Positions 9,430 through 17,841 of a DNA stretch of 64,000 nt are shown here, piece by piece (position 1 is the first letter of the stretch; the number at the start of each line of letters is the position of its first letter). Made by a program: the position numbers and the translations under genes. The notes beneath the pieces are model-generated. The model did no database searches and was not told the origin of the DNA. It saw only the letters and a list, made by a program, of their open reading frames with translations. This DNA is from Hydrogenovibrio halophilus DSM 15072 (GTDB lineage Bacteria; Pseudomonadota; Gammaproteobacteria; Thiomicrospirales; Thiomicrospiraceae), in NCBI RefSeq assembly GCF_000384235.1, contig NZ_KB913033.1, forward strand, positions 1 to 64,000, written 5' to 3'.

Positions 9430-10463
9430 TTAAGTGCAGGAAATAAATATCGCTTCCACTGCTTGTCAAAATTCGATTTATTAAGGCGTAAACAGACTGC
9501 CAAGACATAGCAGATTGCCAACCACATTCTCTCTTGCTCTGACCAGTTCAGCGTTTGGGCAACAGATTCCATAAAATGCCCCAGCGGCTTTTTCTGCTTG
9601 GACAAGAAGAAAGCCAAATCCCATTGACGCAGGCCATATTCAAAATACTGGCAATCGATCAGTTTGGGCTGGCCTTGAGCATCAAACAGAATATTGGCGG
9701 GTTTGAAATCACCGTGGATCAGGCCAAACGCCGATGCGTCCAAAGGCGGCGCAGACTGCAAAAAAGCCAACAACTTTGCCTGCACTTCATCAATCGAGGC
9801 AATGTTTTCAGGGCATCGCTGCTTTAGCTGATCAAAAAACCCTCGCAAAAAGGTTCGGCTTGACTCCGACTGGGGCTGTTTGACCCAATGAACCATCATA
9901 TCCCGAATCGGCGTTCCATCGTTTAGCGGCGGATAATCCGTTCCTGCCCCTGCGCCAGGCTGGCCAAAAACGGAGTTCCCTAACTCGCCCATTTTCTGAT
10001 ATAGCCGCAACGCATCGCCCAATGTCACTTTTCCAGGCGATAACCTTTCTGTCGTCAACTGGGCCAGGGAAGTATCTGCCAATGTGCCATGACTGATCAA
10101 CCTCGGCACCAACTCGGCGCCAGAAGCTTGCTGGCACACCCGTTCAAGAAAAAACCGTTCACGGTCAAGTAAAACGGGCGGTGCCAGCTTCGTCAACCAT
10201 TCCTGTCGCCCGTTCAAACCGCCATAGTGCCACACAAATCCGGCATTGTTTGCCCCGCCCAGCATGCAATAAACCGAAGTCATCGCTTCCACTTCAGGCG
10301 AAACCTGCTGGATTTGTGAACGCAAAGACGGCAAGACAGACGACAGGGGTTTTTCAGTGTCACCAGACATTGCAAATCGACTCGCTGCCTTCTCTCTCTG
10401 AGCAGGTCGGTCAAGCCAGTAAACGCGCAATGAGTCGATCCAGGCACGCAAGGAAAAATTCAC
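9408..10463 (-). CDS. Phosphotransferase of the APH/choline-kinase fold
   Basis: 351 aa cytoplasmic kinase-like protein. FGLIHGDFKPANILFD contains the Brenner motif HGDxxxxN, and the following PKLIDCQYFE holds the metal-binding Asp. Such proteins phosphorylate small molecules such as aminoglycosides, choline or sugars. Here the location between a pyruvyltransferase and the O-antigen ligase suggests modification of a glycan or its precursor. The start overlaps the pyruvyltransferase stop by 4 bp and the end overlaps the ligase. Substrate not predictable. Confidence 0.82.
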   Translation of the reverse strand: MNFSLRAWIDSLRVYWLDRPAQREKAASRFAMSGDTEKPLSSVLPSLRSQIQQVSPEVEAMTSVYCMLGGANNAGFVWHYGGLNGRQEWLTKLAPPVLLDRERFFLERVCQQASGAELVPRLISHGTLADTSLAQLTTERLSPGKVTLGDALRLYQKMGELGNSVFGQPGAGAGTDYPPLNDGTPIRDMMVHWVKQPQSESSRTFLRGFFDQLKQRCPENIASIDEVQAKLLAFLQSAPPLDASAFGLIHGDFKPANILFDAQGQPKLIDCQYFEYGLRQWDLAFFLSKQKKPLGHFMESVAQTLNWSEQERMWLAICYVLAVCLRLNKSNFDKQWKRYLFPALKCLKNTC

Positions 10464-11458
10464 AAAGTCCCCATGCCTTTCGTTCTGGCCAACAAAGTTT
10501 CAACCATGGCAGCATTGTCATCACGGGCCTGGTTTAAAAACCGATCCATCGCCATCGCTTCTTCTTTGGAGAAGCTTGCCCAGTCCTGCGGATTGAGCGT
10601 CAACAATGACTTGGATGGCATCACTCGATCCGTGTGGCCAAACACCTCTTTGAGCAAAAACGAGATTTTGGGGGTATTCGACTCCAACGCCACAAAAGGA
10701 ATCTTGTTTTTCAGGCACATGGTGACCGTATGATAACGACCGGTCACCACCAGTTCACAGCCTGATAAAAACGCTTCAAACTCCGCCGGATCCAGTGATT
10801 TATTTCGATCCCGAAAAAACCATTTCACGGTTTCAACAATGGTTTTTCTGGGGCGTTTCCAGAAGTTGTAATTATCAGGTCGTGCGACCACCATGGATCG
10901 GTACGGACACTGCCAGTGTTTTTTAAATTTCTTCAGCCACGGCACATCCGTCTGCATGACCGAATCAACCACACAAATGCGGCCTGACTCAGGCTGATAA
11001 GGCACAGACGGTTCAAACGCAAAGGTCAAATCCATGACCAAGCGCGCCGCAACACCCTGCTGAGTCAGTGTTTCAAAACTTGCTCTGTCACGCACATAAA
11101 TCTCATCAAAATCGTTTAAATGCGCAATACAGTTGTCTTCATTGGCATAAAGCGTGGCATTGATTAAGTAACAGGGCCGTTTTAACGTCTGATGCGAAAA
11201 GGCGGCAAATTCCAACAGGGCCTGTGCCTGCCACCGGCGTGGCGCATGGTGAATCGTCCCTTCCCCGTTGACCAGAATCATGTCCACCTCTGGCATGGCT
11301 TCGATTTTGTCTTTGTGTTTGCGCCAATCCTGGCTGACAGGCCAGGTCCAGATCACTTCGGCCCCGTGCTTTTGAAGCAGTCTTTCCAAATTGCTCATCA
11401 CCATCAAGCAGCCATAGTGGCGCGTAGGGCGAGTGTCGTTAATAATGGCGACTTTCAT
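10460..11458 (-). CDS. Polysaccharide pyruvyl transferase family protein
   Basis: 332 aa. The N terminus VAIINDTRPTRHYGC has the NxxxxNxG-like opening of the PS_pyruv_trans/CsaB family. The C-terminal GRYHTVTMCLKNKIPFVALESNTPK matches the conserved GxRxHxxxxA...PxxxxxxxxK segment. These enzymes transfer pyruvate from PEP to sugar hydroxyls, or in some branches are glycosyltransferase-fold proteins of unknown donor. Overlap of 4 bp with both neighbours indicates translational coupling with the GT29-like gene and the kinase. Confidence 0.85.
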   Translation of the reverse strand: MKVAIINDTRPTRHYGCLMVMSNLERLLQKHGAEVIWTWPVSQDWRKHKDKIEAMPEVDMILVNGEGTIHHAPRRWQAQALLEFAAFSHQTLKRPCYLINATLYANEDNCIAHLNDFDEIYVRDRASFETLTQQGVAARLVMDLTFAFEPSVPYQPESGRICVVDSVMQTDVPWLKKFKKHWQCPYRSMVVARPDNYNFWKRPRKTIVETVKWFFRDRNKSLDPAEFEAFLSGCELVVTGRYHTVTMCLKNKIPFVALESNTPKISFLLKEVFGHTDRVMPSKSLLTLNPQDWASFSKEEAMAMDRFLNQARDDNAAMVETLLARTKGMGTL

Positions 11459-12096
11459 GATGCCTCGCTCTGCCGGGTCGGCACAATAGTGAGCTGCTCT
11501 CTGGGCAACGCCGCCTTGATAAACGCCGCCTCCTGATCACCATCATGCGGATGCGGCTTTTGCAGTCCCAACCAAAGCCGCAATCGTTCTAACAACGAAT
11601 AGCGTTTGTGCCAACTGTCACTCTGAAAAAAATCGAACCCATAAAGCGTCAAATGCCCTTCTCCGATGACGCGACGAATCATGTCCACCGCCATACAGCC
11701 GGTGGACGGTCGCGCCCCCAGTGCTTCATGCAGTGACTGCCACCAATCGACCGGGTAAAAATACAGCTGTTGCCGCGTTGCGTCGGTGAGCAGATCACGA
11801 CTTTTGGGCGACATATACATCACTCTGGGCAAGGTCGCGACCATGTCATTGATTTCTTTTTTTGCGCCCGAAACACAGAGCAAATCGGTCCGTGCGCCAA
11901 CCGCCTCCTGCATCGACTCCGGCAACTGCCAGGCAAAATTCATGCGGATCACCACATCGTGCTCATCCACCGGAAAGGACTGCCCCAACACTTTCCGAGA
12001 GTTTCCGACCAAGGCAATGTTTTTATTGGCCAAAAACTCAGCCACCTGTTCAAACGATTTGGACATGCTCATCCTCTTCGGGTTCTTTGATTTCAA
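11455..12096 (-). CDS. GT29 sialyltransferase-like glycosyltransferase
   Basis: 213 aa. The N-terminal IALVGNSRKVLGQSFPVDEH plus DVVIRMNFA corresponds to sialylmotif L of family GT29, as recalled. PSTGCMAVDMI matches sialylmotif S, and HDGDQEAAFI resembles the His-x4-Glu of motif VS. GT29 enzymes use CMP-sialic acid and are mostly eukaryotic; bacterial members are sporadic. No CMP-sialate synthesis genes are in this window, so the donor could be another nonulosonate. The gene overlaps its upstream GT52-like neighbour by 47 bp. A later start, for example at the Met of MSKSFEQ, is possible. Confidence 0.72.
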   Translation of the reverse strand: MKSKNPKRMSMSKSFEQVAEFLANKNIALVGNSRKVLGQSFPVDEHDVVIRMNFAWQLPESMQEAVGARTDLLCVSGAKKEINDMVATLPRVMYMSPKSRDLLTDATRQQLYFYPVDWWQSLHEALGARPSTGCMAVDMIRRVIGEGHLTLYGFDFFQSDSWHKRYSLLERLRLWLGLQKPHPHDGDQEAAFIKAALPREQLTIVPTRQSEAS

Positions 12097-13171
12097 TACC
12101 GACCTCTCGGCACAGACGCTTCATCCGTTCTGCGTTGTCGTCAAAGCTTGACGCCATCCAGCGTACGGGCTTATTGGTCAAGTATTGGGCCAACAAAATG
12201 GTCGTGGAAAAATCACCGACCACTTCACAATCTGCCAAAAAAGGCAACAGCACCTCAAAACTCAAGTTCGACGGCAACACGTCAAACCCGGCCTCTTTCA
12301 AACCAAGCAGGTCCTGACTTCCGGCCGCTGGATGATATTTTACCGCGAAGCGTTTGCCCAGTTGCACTTGGCGATTCAAGTCGGCCAGTATTTTCGTTCG
12401 ATAACCATCAATGCGACTGAAAATCCGGTGATTGGGCAAAGTGAACAACCCATCCAAACGTTCAAGCCTGGCCGTCTCCCATTGATGCTCAGACAAAACC
12501 GCCCTCGCCATGGGTTCAAATGCGCGCAACCCAGCCTCTTTTTGAAGCTGATCTGTCATCAATGGCAAACAACGCTTGGACGGCAAATTACGCTGCCCCA
12601 ACTCTGGGTACATCAGCCACGCTTCATCCACCCAGCGGCTGGCGCCCACCGTTTCCGGTGTGTCATACCAGCGACCAAACACCCACTTTTTGACCGCATT
12701 GTCGACCACCCTTTCGGACCAGGCTTTTGAAGCGGCCCGACCCAGATAACTGAAGACGCCGTCGTCCAGAAACACGCCTGTGCAATGAGTGTCTTGCTGT
12801 TTGGCCAACTGCTTGGCCGTTTTCAAAACAAACTGCCCCAGCACACTGCGATCATTGCCAATCAGCACCCGTGCTGGCCGGTGTTCGGCACACCAGGCCT
12901 CTGTCATGGCAAAACGTTTTTTCCGCTGTCGCCATTTGGCCCAGCCTTTTGCTTCGCGCCCGGCCAGCAATTGCCATTGGACAAACGGCGTGGTAACCCG
13001 ATCCAGCAAGGGCGTAAACACCATAGGTTTTTCAGAGTATTGGTCAATCAACCACAAGTGCGCGTCACGCTCGTCTTTTTGCCGGTCGGCCAGCAACCAG
13101 GCCCAGAAAAAGTGCAGCGGTGACGACACCAAGTACAGATCAATCGGCTTGTTTGAACGGTTTTGCATCAT
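12050..13171 (-). CDS. GT52/polysialyltransferase-like glycosyltransferase, copy A
   Basis: 373 aa from the ATG that overlaps the upstream stop codon (ATGATG over TGA, 13168-13171). The frame extends 40 codons further upstream but inside the neighbour. Features: YLVSSPLHFF at the N terminus, FLDDGVFSYLGR in the centre, VKYHPAAG and DVLPSNLSFEVLLP towards the end. This is the layout of GT52/POLYST sialyltransferases (DDG, KYHP, P-x-E). It is clearly paralogous to the next gene upstream, sharing DDG-x-x-SY, ETVGAS-x-W-x-DEAWL and KYHP. Probably transfers a sialic-acid-like sugar to a surface glycan (inference). Confidence 0.68.
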   Translation of the reverse strand: MMQNRSNKPIDLYLVSSPLHFFWAWLLADRQKDERDAHLWLIDQYSEKPMVFTPLLDRVTTPFVQWQLLAGREAKGWAKWRQRKKRFAMTEAWCAEHRPARVLIGNDRSVLGQFVLKTAKQLAKQQDTHCTGVFLDDGVFSYLGRAASKAWSERVVDNAVKKWVFGRWYDTPETVGASRWVDEAWLMYPELGQRNLPSKRCLPLMTDQLQKEAGLRAFEPMARAVLSEHQWETARLERLDGLFTLPNHRIFSRIDGYRTKILADLNRQVQLGKRFAVKYHPAAGSQDLLGLKEAGFDVLPSNLSFEVLLPFLADCEVVGDFSTTILLAQYLTNKPVRWMASSFDDNAERMKRLCREVGIEIKEPEEDEHVQIV

Positions 13172-14286
13172 AAATCCTGAATGGCGCCAACGGTTTTGAC
13201 CCCCATGGTTTGCATCAGCGGAATAAATTGACGGGAAAAGGCATCTTCTTCGTTCAACAGCGCATAAGAAGTCAAATCGGGCCGCAACCATTTTGCCGTC
13301 AGAAGCGCTGTGCCCACATCACCGATGATGCGAGCATTCTCAGGCAAGGCAGGCAAAAGCATTTCAAACGCCAGATTTGAGGGCAAGACCATGACATTGG
13401 CATCGCTCATCAGCCCCAGTGCATCCTGCCCCGCCTGCCGCGGATGGTATTTTACCGCCACCTGCTCACCGGCATCGACCAGACGTTTGACCAACGCCTG
13501 AACTTGTTGGGCATAGCCGCGGATTTTTTTCTGATTATTGGGATGCGGAATCAAAACCAGCGTCTGCACCGTTTGCATGGACGCTTGATCCACGCCATGT
13601 TTTTCCATCAAGGCCCCGCAAAACGTCTGCACGGGTGGGGCCAAAAACAAATCTTCGCTCAACGCCTGCGTGGTTTTTTGCTGCAATGGCTTAACCGCGG
13701 CCTTCGGACGAAACAACCAGGCCTGGTCAATCCAATCGGACGCCCCCACCGTTTGCGGTTCCTGCCACCAAAAACCGTACACCAGCTTTTTCAACAGGGC
13801 ATTCACCCCGTCTTTGAACCAATGATGAGGACGACCGGCATACGAATAAAGCCCATCATCCAGATACCAGCCTTGAGGACGAGCGGCCTGCTGGGTAATT
13901 CGATGCATCACATATTGAAACTCCACCCGTCGGTCACTGCCCGTGGCCACGACGTGCGGCAGCCCATTTTGAGCCTGAAACTGTGACAGCCATTGATCAA
14001 TCTGGAGAAAGTTCTGTCGTCGCTCAGCAAGCTTGCCACGTCCAACCCCGTTTTTCACCAGGCCTGGTAAGATTTGAACCGAATCAAAAGGGGCATCCTC
14101 CCAGGCAAGCAAGCTTTCGTAATAAGGATTGGCGCGAGTATTGGCCTGATCAATCAACCAAAGCGCCGAGTGCGTCTCTGGCATGGATTGACGCTGATGC
14201 ACCGCCAGAGCCACACTGACCAGCATATTTAAGGGAGTAGAAGGAAGGTACAAGCATGAGTGGTTCATCACGTAATCGAGCTCCAT
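13168..14286 (-). CDS. GT52/polysialyltransferase-like glycosyltransferase, copy B
   Basis: 372 aa, paralogue of the following gene: YLPSTPLNML, YLDDGLYSYAGR, QTVGASDWIDQAWL, VKYHPRQAG and VMVLPSNLAFEMLLP align with copy A. Predicted GT-B glycosyltransferase of the sialyl/polysialyltransferase type. Start choice: the ATG at 14286, or the ATG at 14268 that overlaps the toxin stop (TGATG); the second better matches the length of copy A. It carries two exact ACCAGGCCTGGT palindromes, read as LPGLVKNG and DQAWL. Copy A has LLAGREAKG and DEAWL at those places. Confidence 0.7.
   Translation of the reverse strand: MELDYVMNHSCLYLPSTPLNMLVSVALAVHQRQSMPETHSALWLIDQANTRANPYYESLLAWEDAPFDSVQILPGLVKNGVGRGKLAERRQNFLQIDQWLSQFQAQNGLPHVVATGSDRRVEFQYVMHRITQQAARPQGWYLDDGLYSYAGRPHHWFKDGVNALLKKLVYGFWWQEPQTVGASDWIDQAWLFRPKAAVKPLQQKTTQALSEDLFLAPPVQTFCGALMEKHGVDQASMQTVQTLVLIPHPNNQKKIRGYAQQVQALVKRLVDAGEQVAVKYHPRQAGQDALGLMSDANVMVLPSNLAFEMLLPALPENARIIGDVGTALLTAKWLRPDLTSYALLNEEDAFSRQFIPLMQTMGVKTVGAIQDL
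13716..13727. repeat. ACCAGGCCTGGT palindrome, exact copy 2
   Basis: Within GT52-like copy B, read DQAWL. The paralogous copy A has DEAWL encoded by different bases. Confidence 0.9.
14057..14068. repeat. ACCAGGCCTGGT palindrome, exact copy 3
   Basis: Within GT52-like copy B, read LPGLVKN. Left flank GTTTTTC, right flank AAGATT. Confidence 0.9.
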
Positions 14287-14567
14287 GCTCTGATATTGAC
14301 CGAAGCATGCAAAACCCTCAAGATCAGAATGTTCCCCCCCCTTGCACGATAGAAAATCAAATAGTCTTCATAGATCAGCAAACGCCCGTCTATCGGTATC
14401 TGCTTACGACGACACTCAACTCCCATATCCGGGAATAGTGCCAAAAGCTCGATTTTGTTTTTCAGGTTGTTTAAAAAGGTCTTCGCATGCGATTTCTGGT
14501 CACGAGCGATATAGGCAAAAATTTTCTCCAAGTCCTGAACGGCCCGATCGGAATAGTTAATCAACAT
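14268..14567 (-). CDS. ParE/RelE-family toxin
   Basis: 99 aa from the ATG at 14567. Typical RelE/ParE layout: N-terminal SDRAVQDLEKIFAYIA helix pair, then LLIYEDYLIFYRARGGNILILRVLHASVNI, where the strands and the C-terminal arginine/His region of the toxin lie. It overlaps the antitoxin gene by 11 bp. The longer frame upstream (to 14648) lies within the antitoxin and is not needed. Target (mRNA or gyrase) cannot be told apart by eye. It interrupts a glycan operon. Confidence 0.87.
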   Translation of the reverse strand: MLINYSDRAVQDLEKIFAYIARDQKSHAKTFLNNLKNKIELLALFPDMGVECRRKQIPIDGRLLIYEDYLIFYRARGGNILILRVLHASVNIRAWSSIT

Positions 14568-14781
14568 ATCGTGCTTTAAGCTCAGCGAAAACCTCCTCGT
14601 GACTCTTTTCACTGACAGGCGAATGCGCACCCTCTTGAAGGGTTTCAAGCAGTTCTTCGGAAGCTTCGGAAGACGCTTTTGGCATCACAATCACTTCCAC
14701 TTCTTCGTAATCAAAGCCTTCAGGCAACTGAAACTGCACAGATCGGTTTTTCACTTTTACAAATTCTCTCAACGCTTGCAT
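14557..14781 (-). CDS. Type II antitoxin partner of the ParE/RelE toxin
   Basis: 74 aa from ATG 14781, preceded by AGGGA (a GTG three bases earlier is also possible). N-terminal KVKNRSVQFQLPEGFDYEEVEVIVMP is an AbrB/MazE-like beta segment. The C-terminal acidic helices EVFAELKARYVD would wrap the toxin. The order antitoxin then toxin with an 11-bp overlap is standard. The module is likely autoregulated from the 44-bp gap after waaC. Confidence 0.85.
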   Translation of the reverse strand: MQALREFVKVKNRSVQFQLPEGFDYEEVEVIVMPKASSEASEELLETLQEGAHSPVSEKSHEEVFAELKARYVD

Positions 14782-14828
14782 CACATTTCCCTGGTTGTTT
14801 TAAGTGGCTTTTATGACAATCTAGCACC

Positions 14829-15860
14829 TTAGGGCACATGCCGCAATACATCTGTAACACCCAGTCTTTCCAACGAACGCTCTGCCTGACCGGGTGCAAA
14901 CTGCTTGAGATATTGCGGCCCCAATGGCGACACCAACCGCGCGACTTTGGGGCCTAACGCGCCGACCAGCTTCGGGTCGGTCACCCGATAAAGCACCACC
15001 ATCGGCACATCCAGCGCGGCGGCCACATGCGAAAGTCCGGTGTCTACGGAAACCACAAATTCGGAAAATTTGAGCAGCCTGGCCATGTCCGTCAGCGCCA
15101 GACGCTTCTCCGGCACCCAGGCCTGGTCAAAAACCAGATTGGCTTTTTCAACCAATCGCTTGGCACGCGCTTTTTCTTCCTCATCGCCCCAGGGCAACAC
15201 CACTTTCAGGCCCTTATCGGCCTGATGACGAATCAACGCAACCCAATAACGCTCTGGCCAGAGCTTGGTGTCCCAGGTGGTGCCATGCAACCCGACCCAA
15301 TAGGGCGCGTCATTCAGCTGTGTGTGCAAAAACTCAGGTTTTGACCAGGCCTGGTGGTCCAGCCCGTACTCAACTTTGGTTTCATTCAAATCAGGCAGGT
15401 CGTAACCCAGTGACTGCGCCATCAGGCATCGCAAGCGGGTAATGGCATGCTGATCTTTGGCGACTCGAACCTTGCGATCATAAAACCAGCTGGCCAAAGG
15501 TTCGCGCGCAGAGTGCCAATCGAACCCGACCTTTTCGCCCTCTGCTTTGCGCACAACCCAGGCGCTTTTCAGCAAGCCTTGCGCATCCACGACCAGATCA
15601 TAATGGTTTTGCTTGAGTGCCTTAAAAAAGGCGCTTCGCTCAAGCCGGGTATCTCGCTGAAACCAGCCTTTGCGCCAACGACGCAAGCCAATCGGATACA
15701 CATTTTTCACCACCGGGTGCCAAGAGGGAATCTCGGCAAACCCCTCCTCCACCACCCAGTCCACCTGCAAGTCTGGTATGGCTCGCATCGCATCGGTCAA
15801 AGCAGGAAAGGAATGAAACACATCGCCCATCGACGACATTTTGATCAGCAATATCCGCAT
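14829..15860 (-). CDS. waaC: Lipopolysaccharide heptosyltransferase I
   Basis: GT9 enzyme that adds the first L-glycero-D-manno-heptose to Kdo2-lipid A. MRILLIKMSSMGDVFHSFPAL is the WaaC N terminus, and VSVDTGLSHVAAALDVPMVVLY is the conserved nucleotide-sugar site. 343 aa, normal length. It starts 4 bp after glmS, so the two are probably co-transcribed. It holds one exact ACCAGGCCTGGT (HQAWSK) and one single-mismatch copy (DQAWVP) only 230 bp apart. Confidence 0.93.
   Translation of the reverse strand: MRILLIKMSSMGDVFHSFPALTDAMRAIPDLQVDWVVEEGFAEIPSWHPVVKNVYPIGLRRWRKGWFQRDTRLERSAFFKALKQNHYDLVVDAQGLLKSAWVVRKAEGEKVGFDWHSAREPLASWFYDRKVRVAKDQHAITRLRCLMAQSLGYDLPDLNETKVEYGLDHQAWSKPEFLHTQLNDAPYWVGLHGTTWDTKLWPERYWVALIRHQADKGLKVVLPWGDEEEKARAKRLVEKANLVFDQAWVPEKRLALTDMARLLKFSEFVVSVDTGLSHVAAALDVPMVVLYRVTDPKLVGALGPKVARLVSPLGPQYLKQFAPGQAERSLERLGVTDVLRHVP
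15116..15127. repeat. Palindrome variant CCCAGGCCTGGT
   Basis: One mismatch, in waaC, read DQAWV. The right flank CAAAAACC keeps the A-rich pattern. Confidence 0.7.
15344..15355. repeat. ACCAGGCCTGGT palindrome, exact copy 4
   Basis: In waaC, read HQAWSK on the gene strand. Left flank GGTTTTG. Confidence 0.9.
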
Positions 15861-15864
15861 CCAG

Positions 15865-17745
15865 CTATTCCACTGTCACAGATTTGGCGAGGTTTCTGGG
15901 TTGATCCACGTCGGTGCCTTTGATCAGCGCGACATGATAACTGAGCAGTTGCAGAGGGATATTAAACGTAATCGGCGCGGTAATACGTCCGACATTGGTG
16001 GTCGCCTTGACCACTTCAAAATCGCCATGCGCGTCCACACAGGACTTCTCATCCTCAAACACAATCATCTGCCCGCCTCGTGCTTTGACTTCCTGCAAAT
16101 TGCTCTTAAGCTTTTCCAGCAGTTCATCATTGGGCGCGATCGCTATCACCGGAATGTGCTCATCCACCAAAGCCAACGGCCCGTGCTTAAGCTCCCCTGC
16201 CGGATAAGCTTCGGCGTGAATATAGCTGATTTCTTTCAGCTTTAACGCCCCTTCCAGAGCAATGGGATACATGGTGCCTCGCCCCAAAAACAAAGCGGAG
16301 GTTTTGTCGGCAAAGCCATTGGCAATCTTGGCAATCAGATCTTCGTTTTCCAAGGTGTTTTTGACCAGGCCTGGTAATTTTTGCAGGCCCTGCACAATTT
16401 TTTGCTCCTGCTCAGAGGACATGCGACCCTGCGTTTTGCCAACGGCCGTGATCAACAATGCCAGCGCCACCAGTTGCGTGGTAAACGCTTTGGTCGACGC
16501 CACACCGATTTCCGGGCCAGCATGGGTCAGGAAAGTCATGTCCGATTCTCGGGTCAGACTCGACTCGGGCACATTGCAGATCGTCAGAGTAGGCAGATTT
16601 TTTTCCTGTTTAAGCTGCTTGATTTGCTGCAAAGCAGCGAGGGTATCCGCGGTTTCGCCCGATTGACTGAGGGTGACAATCAACGTATTGTTACGCACGA
16701 CCGGATTACGGTAGCGATATTCACTGGCCACCTCCACCTGACACGGCAGACCGATAATGTCTTCAAACCAATATCTTGCCACCAATCCGGCATGATAACT
16801 GGTGCCGCAGGCAATGATCTGCACCTGCTCAACCGATTCAAACCAGCGTTCGGCCTCATTGCCGAACGCATTGACCAGCACCGCATCCTGAGTGATGCGT
16901 CCTTCGAGCGTGTCGGTCACCGCCTGAGGTTGTTCAAAAATTTCTTTGTGCATGTAATGGCGGTGTTCGCCTAACTCGACCGAACTGGCGGTCAACGAAG
17001 ACTGCTTGACAGGGCGTTCAACTACCTTCCCCTGTTTGTCATAGACGGTGATGGCATCACGACGAATTTCGGCGACATCACCGTCTTCCAGAAAAATAAA
17101 CCGTTGCGTCACCGGCAAAAGCGCAGACACATCCGAAGCAATAAAGTGTTCACCAATCCCCACACCAATCACCAGCGGACTGCCCTTGCGCGCCGCCACC
17201 AGTGTCTCGGGGTCATGAATGGAAACCACGCCCAAAGCATAAGCCCCTTCAAACTGCTCAACCGCCTGCATAACGGCTTTAAGCAAACAACCGGTGTGTT
17301 CCCTGTGTCGATGAATGCAGTGCGCCACCACCTCTGTATCGGTCTGTGAGGTAAAACGGTACCCCAAATCGATCTGACGGGCTTTCAACGACTGGTAATT
17401 TTCGATGATGCCGTTATGGACGACGGCAATGCTTTGATTGCAAATATGAGGGTGGGCATTATTTTCTGCCGGCGCACCATGCGTGGCCCAGCGCGTATGA
17501 GCTATGCCAATCTGCCCCTTAAACTCGCCTTGGTCAAACGCATCAATTTTTTCTTCGAGCGCTGCGATCTTGCCTAATCCGCGTATCCTCAGAATTTCAG
17601 ACTGCTGCGAAGACTCAGGCAATCCAGAATCGTTGAGAACCGCCATACCGGACGAATCGTAACCACGGTACTCCAGGCGCTTCAATCCTTCCAAAAGGAT
17701 CGGAACCAAATTTCTCTCTGCCACACCGCCAACAATGCCGCACAT
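15865..17745 (-). CDS. glmS: Glutamine-fructose-6-phosphate aminotransferase (isomerizing)
   Basis: Makes glucosamine-6-phosphate, the first step to UDP-GlcNAc for peptidoglycan and LPS. The ATG at 17745 is chosen because it is followed directly by Cys (MCGIVGG), the N-terminal nucleophile of the glutaminase domain; an ATG three codons upstream would bury it. The glutaminase domain spans about 1-240 (HTRWATHG). Two SIS domains follow, with CGTSYHAG, SQSGETADT, STKAFTTQ and C-terminal KSVTVE. 626 aa. The linker between the SIS domains contains LPGLVKN, encoded by an ACCAGGCCTGGT palindrome. Confidence 0.97.
   Translation of the reverse strand: MCGIVGGVAERNLVPILLEGLKRLEYRGYDSSGMAVLNDSGLPESSQQSEILRIRGLGKIAALEEKIDAFDQGEFKGQIGIAHTRWATHGAPAENNAHPHICNQSIAVVHNGIIENYQSLKARQIDLGYRFTSQTDTEVVAHCIHRHREHTGCLLKAVMQAVEQFEGAYALGVVSIHDPETLVAARKGSPLVIGVGIGEHFIASDVSALLPVTQRFIFLEDGDVAEIRRDAITVYDKQGKVVERPVKQSSLTASSVELGEHRHYMHKEIFEQPQAVTDTLEGRITQDAVLVNAFGNEAERWFESVEQVQIIACGTSYHAGLVARYWFEDIIGLPCQVEVASEYRYRNPVVRNNTLIVTLSQSGETADTLAALQQIKQLKQEKNLPTLTICNVPESSLTRESDMTFLTHAGPEIGVASTKAFTTQLVALALLITAVGKTQGRMSSEQEQKIVQGLQKLPGLVKNTLENEDLIAKIANGFADKTSALFLGRGTMYPIALEGALKLKEISYIHAEAYPAGELKHGPLALVDEHIPVIAIAPNDELLEKLKSNLQEVKARGGQMIVFEDEKSCVDAHGDFEVVKATTNVGRITAPITFNIPLQLLSYHVALIKGTDVDQPRNLAKSVTVE
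16364..16375. repeat. ACCAGGCCTGGT palindrome, exact copy 5
   Basis: In glmS, read LPGLVKN. Flanks TGTTTTTG and AATTTTTG. Confidence 0.9.
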
Positions 17746-17762
17746 AAACGCCATCCAAGATC

Positions 17763-17786
17763 GTTAAAATAATCTTTTATTTTAAC
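17763..17786. promoter_or_regulatory. Perfect 10-bp inverted repeat upstream of glmS
   Basis: GTTAAAATAA (17763-17772), a 4-nt loop, then TTATTTTAAC (17777-17786). It ends 18 bp before the glmS start. It is purely AT-rich apart from the outer G/C pair. It could be an operator in the glmS promoter region or a weak bidirectional terminator after the GGDEF-EAL gene. I see no glmS-type ribozyme here. Confidence 0.5.
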
Positions 17787-17841
17787 AAAAAACACGGCCT
17801 GAAGCTGACTTGAAGACCACTTTCAAAAATTGGAAGCGGAT

